This document shows positions 61,348-64,000 of a stretch of DNA of 64,000 nt, piece by piece (position 1 is the stretch's first letter; each line of letters begins with the position of its first letter). The stretch is from Pedobacter quisquiliarum. GTDB taxonomy: Bacteria > Bacteroidota > Bacteroidia > Sphingobacteriales > Sphingobacteriaceae. The notes under the pieces are model-generated. The model ran no database searches and had not been told where the DNA came from. It saw only the letters and a list, made by a program, of their open reading frames with translations. Where the stretch lies: NCBI RefSeq assembly GCF_014642175.1, contig NZ_BMIL01000010.1, positions 62,001 to 126,000 of the forward strand. The letters run 5' to 3'. The position numbers were made by a program, and so were the translations under genes.

Positions 61348-64000
61348 TTATTTTTTAATTAACAAAATTTGTAATTCAACGTCATCTATCACCGTTTTGT
61401 TTCCTTCTACCAGGTTATCTGCTAATATAATATCATCTGCAAGAATTTCTGAACAAATGTATTCCTTATTTTGCATCAGGGCAGTTGCAATCAGTTCATG
61501 CTGCTGTACTTGCACGGTGATTCTGTCAGTAACTTCGAATCCAAGTTCCTTGCGCAGGTTCTGTATCCGGTTGATCAGCTCTCTGGATAAACCTTCAAGT
61601 TTAAGCTCCGGTGTGATGGTTACGTCTAAAGCAACGGTCAGGTTACCCATGTTCGATACCTGCCATCCCGGGATGTCTTCAGCGATGATTTCAAGGTCGC
61701 TGCTAGAGATCAGAAACGTGTGATCCTGAACATTGATTTCGATTTCACCTTTGGTTTCCAGGATGTTAATGCTTTCCTGATCCAGGTTGGTAATCGCTTC
61801 CGCAACTTGTTTCATGCTCTTTCCAACCTTAGGGCCCAGGGCCTTAAAGTTTGGTTTGATCTTTTTGGTGATGAAACCTACGGTATCGGTGATGTACTCA
61901 ATGTCTTTGATGTTGGTTTCAGAAAGGATTAAGTCTTTCACCAGGTCTACACGTCCGGCAAGTTGCTGATCCAGTACTGGGATCAGGATTTTCGCCAACG
62001 GCTGACGCACATTGATGGCCGATTTCTTTCTCAAGCCCAGTACCATCGAAGAGATGTTCTGTGCAAGCTCCATGCGGGCATTCAGTTCCAGGTCGATCAA
62101 AGACGTATCCGCAGCTTTCCAGAAGGTTAGGTGCACGGATTGTGCCGGCTGTTCTTCTGAAACGGTAAGGTTCTGATACAACCAGTCTGCAAAGAAAGGC
62201 GCTATTGGCGACATCATTTGTGCAATGCTGGTTAAGCAGGTATAAAGCGTCTCATAGGCTGCTTTTTTATCTGCAGTCATTTCGCCTTTCCAAAAGCGGC
62301 GGCGCGATAAACGGATGTACCAGTTGCTCAGGTGCTCATCCACGAAGGTCTGTATTGCTCTGGCAGCCCTTGTCGGCTCGTAAGTATTGAAGCTCTCATC
62401 TACTTCGGCAAGAAGCGTTTGTAGTAGCGACAATATCCAGCGATCCAGCTCACTGCGTTCTGCAACAGGCGTTTGATTGTCTTTATCCAGTACAAACTTG
62501 TCAATGTTCGCATATAATGCGAAGAAAGAGTAGGTGTTGTAAAGGGTTCCGAAAAACTTACGACGAACCTCATCAAGGCCGTCCATGTTAAATTTAAGGT
62601 TGTCCCAAGGGGATGCATTGCTGATCATGTACCAGCGGGTGGCATCAGCACTGTAGGTAGAGATGGTGCTAAATGGATCGATACCATTGCCAAGGCGTTT
62701 GGACATCTTGTTTCCATTTTTATCTAACACCAATCCGTTAGATACGACGTTCTTGAAGGCTACACCAGGGTTGCCTACGCGTTCGTTGATGGCTTTGATC
62801 TCGTCACTGCTTTCGCTTAACATCACCGCTATGGCATGTAGGGTAAAGAACCAGCCGCGGGTTTGATCCACACCCTCTGCGATGAAATCTGCAGGGTAGG
62901 CGTTTTCAAATTCAGCTTTATGCTCAAACGGGAAGTGCCACTGTGCGTAAGGCATCGCACCGCTGTCGAACCATACGTCGATCAGGTCGGTTTCACGCTT
63001 CATCTTACGACCAGTAGGGGAAACCAGGATTACATCATCCACATAAGGGCGGTGCATGTCCTTCAGTTCAAAGGCTGCATCCATAAATCCGGCTTCAACG
63101 GACTTGCGAATTTCTGCATTAAGCTCAGCAATAGAGCCGATGCAAAGTTCTTCCTGTCCATCTTCTGTGCGCCAGATTGGAAGCGGTGTACCCCAATACC
63201 TGGAGCGTGACAGGTTCCAGTCGACCAGGTTTTCCAACCAGTTTCCGAAACGGCCTGTTCCAGTTGCTTCAGGTTTCCAGTTGATGCCTTTATTCAGTTC
63301 AACAAGCTTGTCTTTAACTGCTGTGGTTTTGATGAACCAACTATCCAACGGATAATATAAAACTGGCTTATCAGTTCTCCAGCAATGCGGATAGCTGTGT
63401 TCGTATTTTTTAACGTCAAATGCTTTGTTGTCTTCCTTCAGCTTGATGGCTAGCAAGACGTCCGTAGATTTGAAATCTGGCGCCTGACGTTCTTCGTCAC
63501 TGTAGAATTCTTCTTTTACATAGCGACCAGCGAAGTCTGTTACTTCGTCAACAAACTTACCTTGCTTGTCTACAAGTGGCAGTTCATTTCCAAAGGCATC
63601 TTTAATCATCACCGCAGGAACTCCACTTTCTTTAGCAACCCGGAAATCGTCTGCACCGAATGCAGAAGCGATGTGCACGATACCTGTACCGTCTTCGGTG
63701 GTTACATAGTCTGCAGGGATCACGCGGAATGCATTTGCTTTCAGCGCATCGGAGGTTACGTAATCCAGGAGTTGGTGATAGCGAAGGCCAACCAGTTCTT
63801 TACCTGTAAATTCTGCTGCGATGGTCCATGGGATCAGCTTGTCGCCGCCCTTGTACGCATCAGAAGCTAAGTCTTGAGCATCTTTCTTGAAGTGTTTGCC
63901 CACAAGATCTTTCGCTACAATTACGCTTACCGGCAGGTAGGTGTAAGGGTTGAAGGTTTTAACCTTCACGTAGCTGATCTTTTCGCCCACGGCCAGCGCA
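61348..64000 (-). CDS. ileS: isoleucyl-tRNA synthetase, 5'-partial
   Basis: The frame is open through base 64000, so the gene start (with its HIGH motif) lies beyond the window. About 883 C-terminal residues are present; full bacterial forms of this type are about 1,100 to 1,150. The editing domain is visible (DGTGIVHIASAFGADDFRVA), followed by RDWNLSRSRYWGTPLPI-type sequence, the second class I motif KMSKR in GNKMSKRLGN, and the anticodon-binding region. The IPIWRTEDGQ segment and the C-terminal extension are typical of the eukaryote-like IleS2/Bacteroidota form, which is often less sensitive to mupirocin; that last point is inference. Start of a likely operon with dksA-like and lspA. Confidence 0.95.
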   Translation of the reverse strand, partial: ALAVGEKISYVKVKTFNPYTYLPVSVIVAKDLVGKHFKKDAQDLASDAYKGGDKLIPWTIAAEFTGKELVGLRYHQLLDYVTSDALKANAFRVIPADYVTTEDGTGIVHIASAFGADDFRVAKESGVPAVMIKDAFGNELPLVDKQGKFVDEVTDFAGRYVKEEFYSDEERQAPDFKSTDVLLAIKLKEDNKAFDVKKYEHSYPHCWRTDKPVLYYPLDSWFIKTTAVKDKLVELNKGINWKPEATGTGRFGNWLENLVDWNLSRSRYWGTPLPIWRTEDGQEELCIGSIAELNAEIRKSVEAGFMDAAFELKDMHRPYVDDVILVSPTGRKMKRETDLIDVWFDSGAMPYAQWHFPFEHKAEFENAYPADFIAEGVDQTRGWFFTLHAIAVMLSESSDEIKAINERVGNPGVAFKNVVSNGLVLDKNGNKMSKRLGNGIDPFSTISTYSADATRWYMISNASPWDNLKFNMDGLDEVRRKFFGTLYNTYSFFALYANIDKFVLDKDNQTPVAERSELDRWILSLLQTLLAEVDESFNTYEPTRAARAIQTFVDEHLSNWYIRLSRRRFWKGEMTADKKAAYETLYTCLTSIAQMMSPIAPFFADWLYQNLTVSEEQPAQSVHLTFWKAADTSLIDLELNARMELAQNISSMVLGLRKKSAINVRQPLAKILIPVLDQQLAGRVDLVKDLILSETNIKDIEYITDTVGFITKKIKPNFKALGPKVGKSMKQVAEAITNLDQESINILETKGEIEINVQDHTFLISSSDLEIIAEDIPGWQVSNMGNLTVALDVTITPELKLEGLSRELINRIQNLRKELGFEVTDRITVQVQQHELIATALMQNKEYICSEILADDIILADNLVEGNKTVIDDVELQILLIKK

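Overview
The window reads as a chromosomal segment of a Bacteroidota bacterium of the Sphingobacteriaceae type (Pedobacter-like). Several signs agree: a complete gldK-gldL-gldM-gldN (porKLMN) block of the type IX secretion system plus gldB and a PorW/SprE-like lipoprotein; an F-type ATP synthase operon that ends at atpG without atpD/atpC; Bacteroidota-specific families (DUF4271, DUF4286); no purine-rich Shine-Dalgarno pattern; and many copies of the Bacteroidota -7 promoter box TAnnTTTG very close to start codons. The species assignment is inference. I see no rRNA, tRNA, CRISPR array, insertion sequence or prophage. Coding density is about 95 percent and no gene-free stretch exceeds 300 bases.

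Layout. 1-2.2 kb: end of a small exported membrane protein, DUF2461, an OmpA lipoprotein, DUF4286. 2.4-6.7 kb: an apparent three-gene operon of an S9-peptidase-like lipoprotein that has lost catalytic residues, a sensor kinase and an OmpR-type regulator. 6.7-10.5 kb (minus): metallophosphoesterase, MoxR-type AAA ATPase and VWA partner. 10.7-16.8 kb: mixed small genes, SDR, hemW, a Fic protein behind an array of TGTTCAT sites, an EamA transporter. 16.8-23.6 kb: acyltransferase-SGNH protein, SNF2 helicase, DUF4271, hemD. 23.7-28.4 kb: T9SS core gldKLMN. 28.4-35.3 kb (minus): porW/sprE-like, PBP1A, uvrC. 35.4-41.2 kb: ATP synthase genes atpZ/I-like, a small membrane protein, atpB-E-F-H-A-G. 41.3-48.2 kb: e(P4)-type phosphatase, ruvC, a possible envelope cluster (flippase-like protein, GT2, lone DppC-type permease), rnhB, GT4. 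48.3-54.6 kb: gcvT, comB, patatin, gldB, an outer-membrane barrel, nadE. 54.6-64 kb: lnt, PH/SHOCT protein, rsmI, serS, two small envelope proteins, and ileS-dksA-lspA running off the right edge.

How it fits together. Much of the window serves the cell envelope. The lipoprotein pathway (lspA, lnt) is present with several of its clients (GldK, GldB, PorW-like, OmpA-like, the S9-like protein). T9SS parts lie in three separate loci. ATP synthase supplies energy. Most of the rest is housekeeping. No obviously new multi-gene system stands out. The best candidates for something undescribed are the peptidase-like pseudoenzyme beside a two-component system, the TGTTCAT array before fic, the atpE-atpF hairpin, and the permease/glycosyltransferase/flippase-like cluster.
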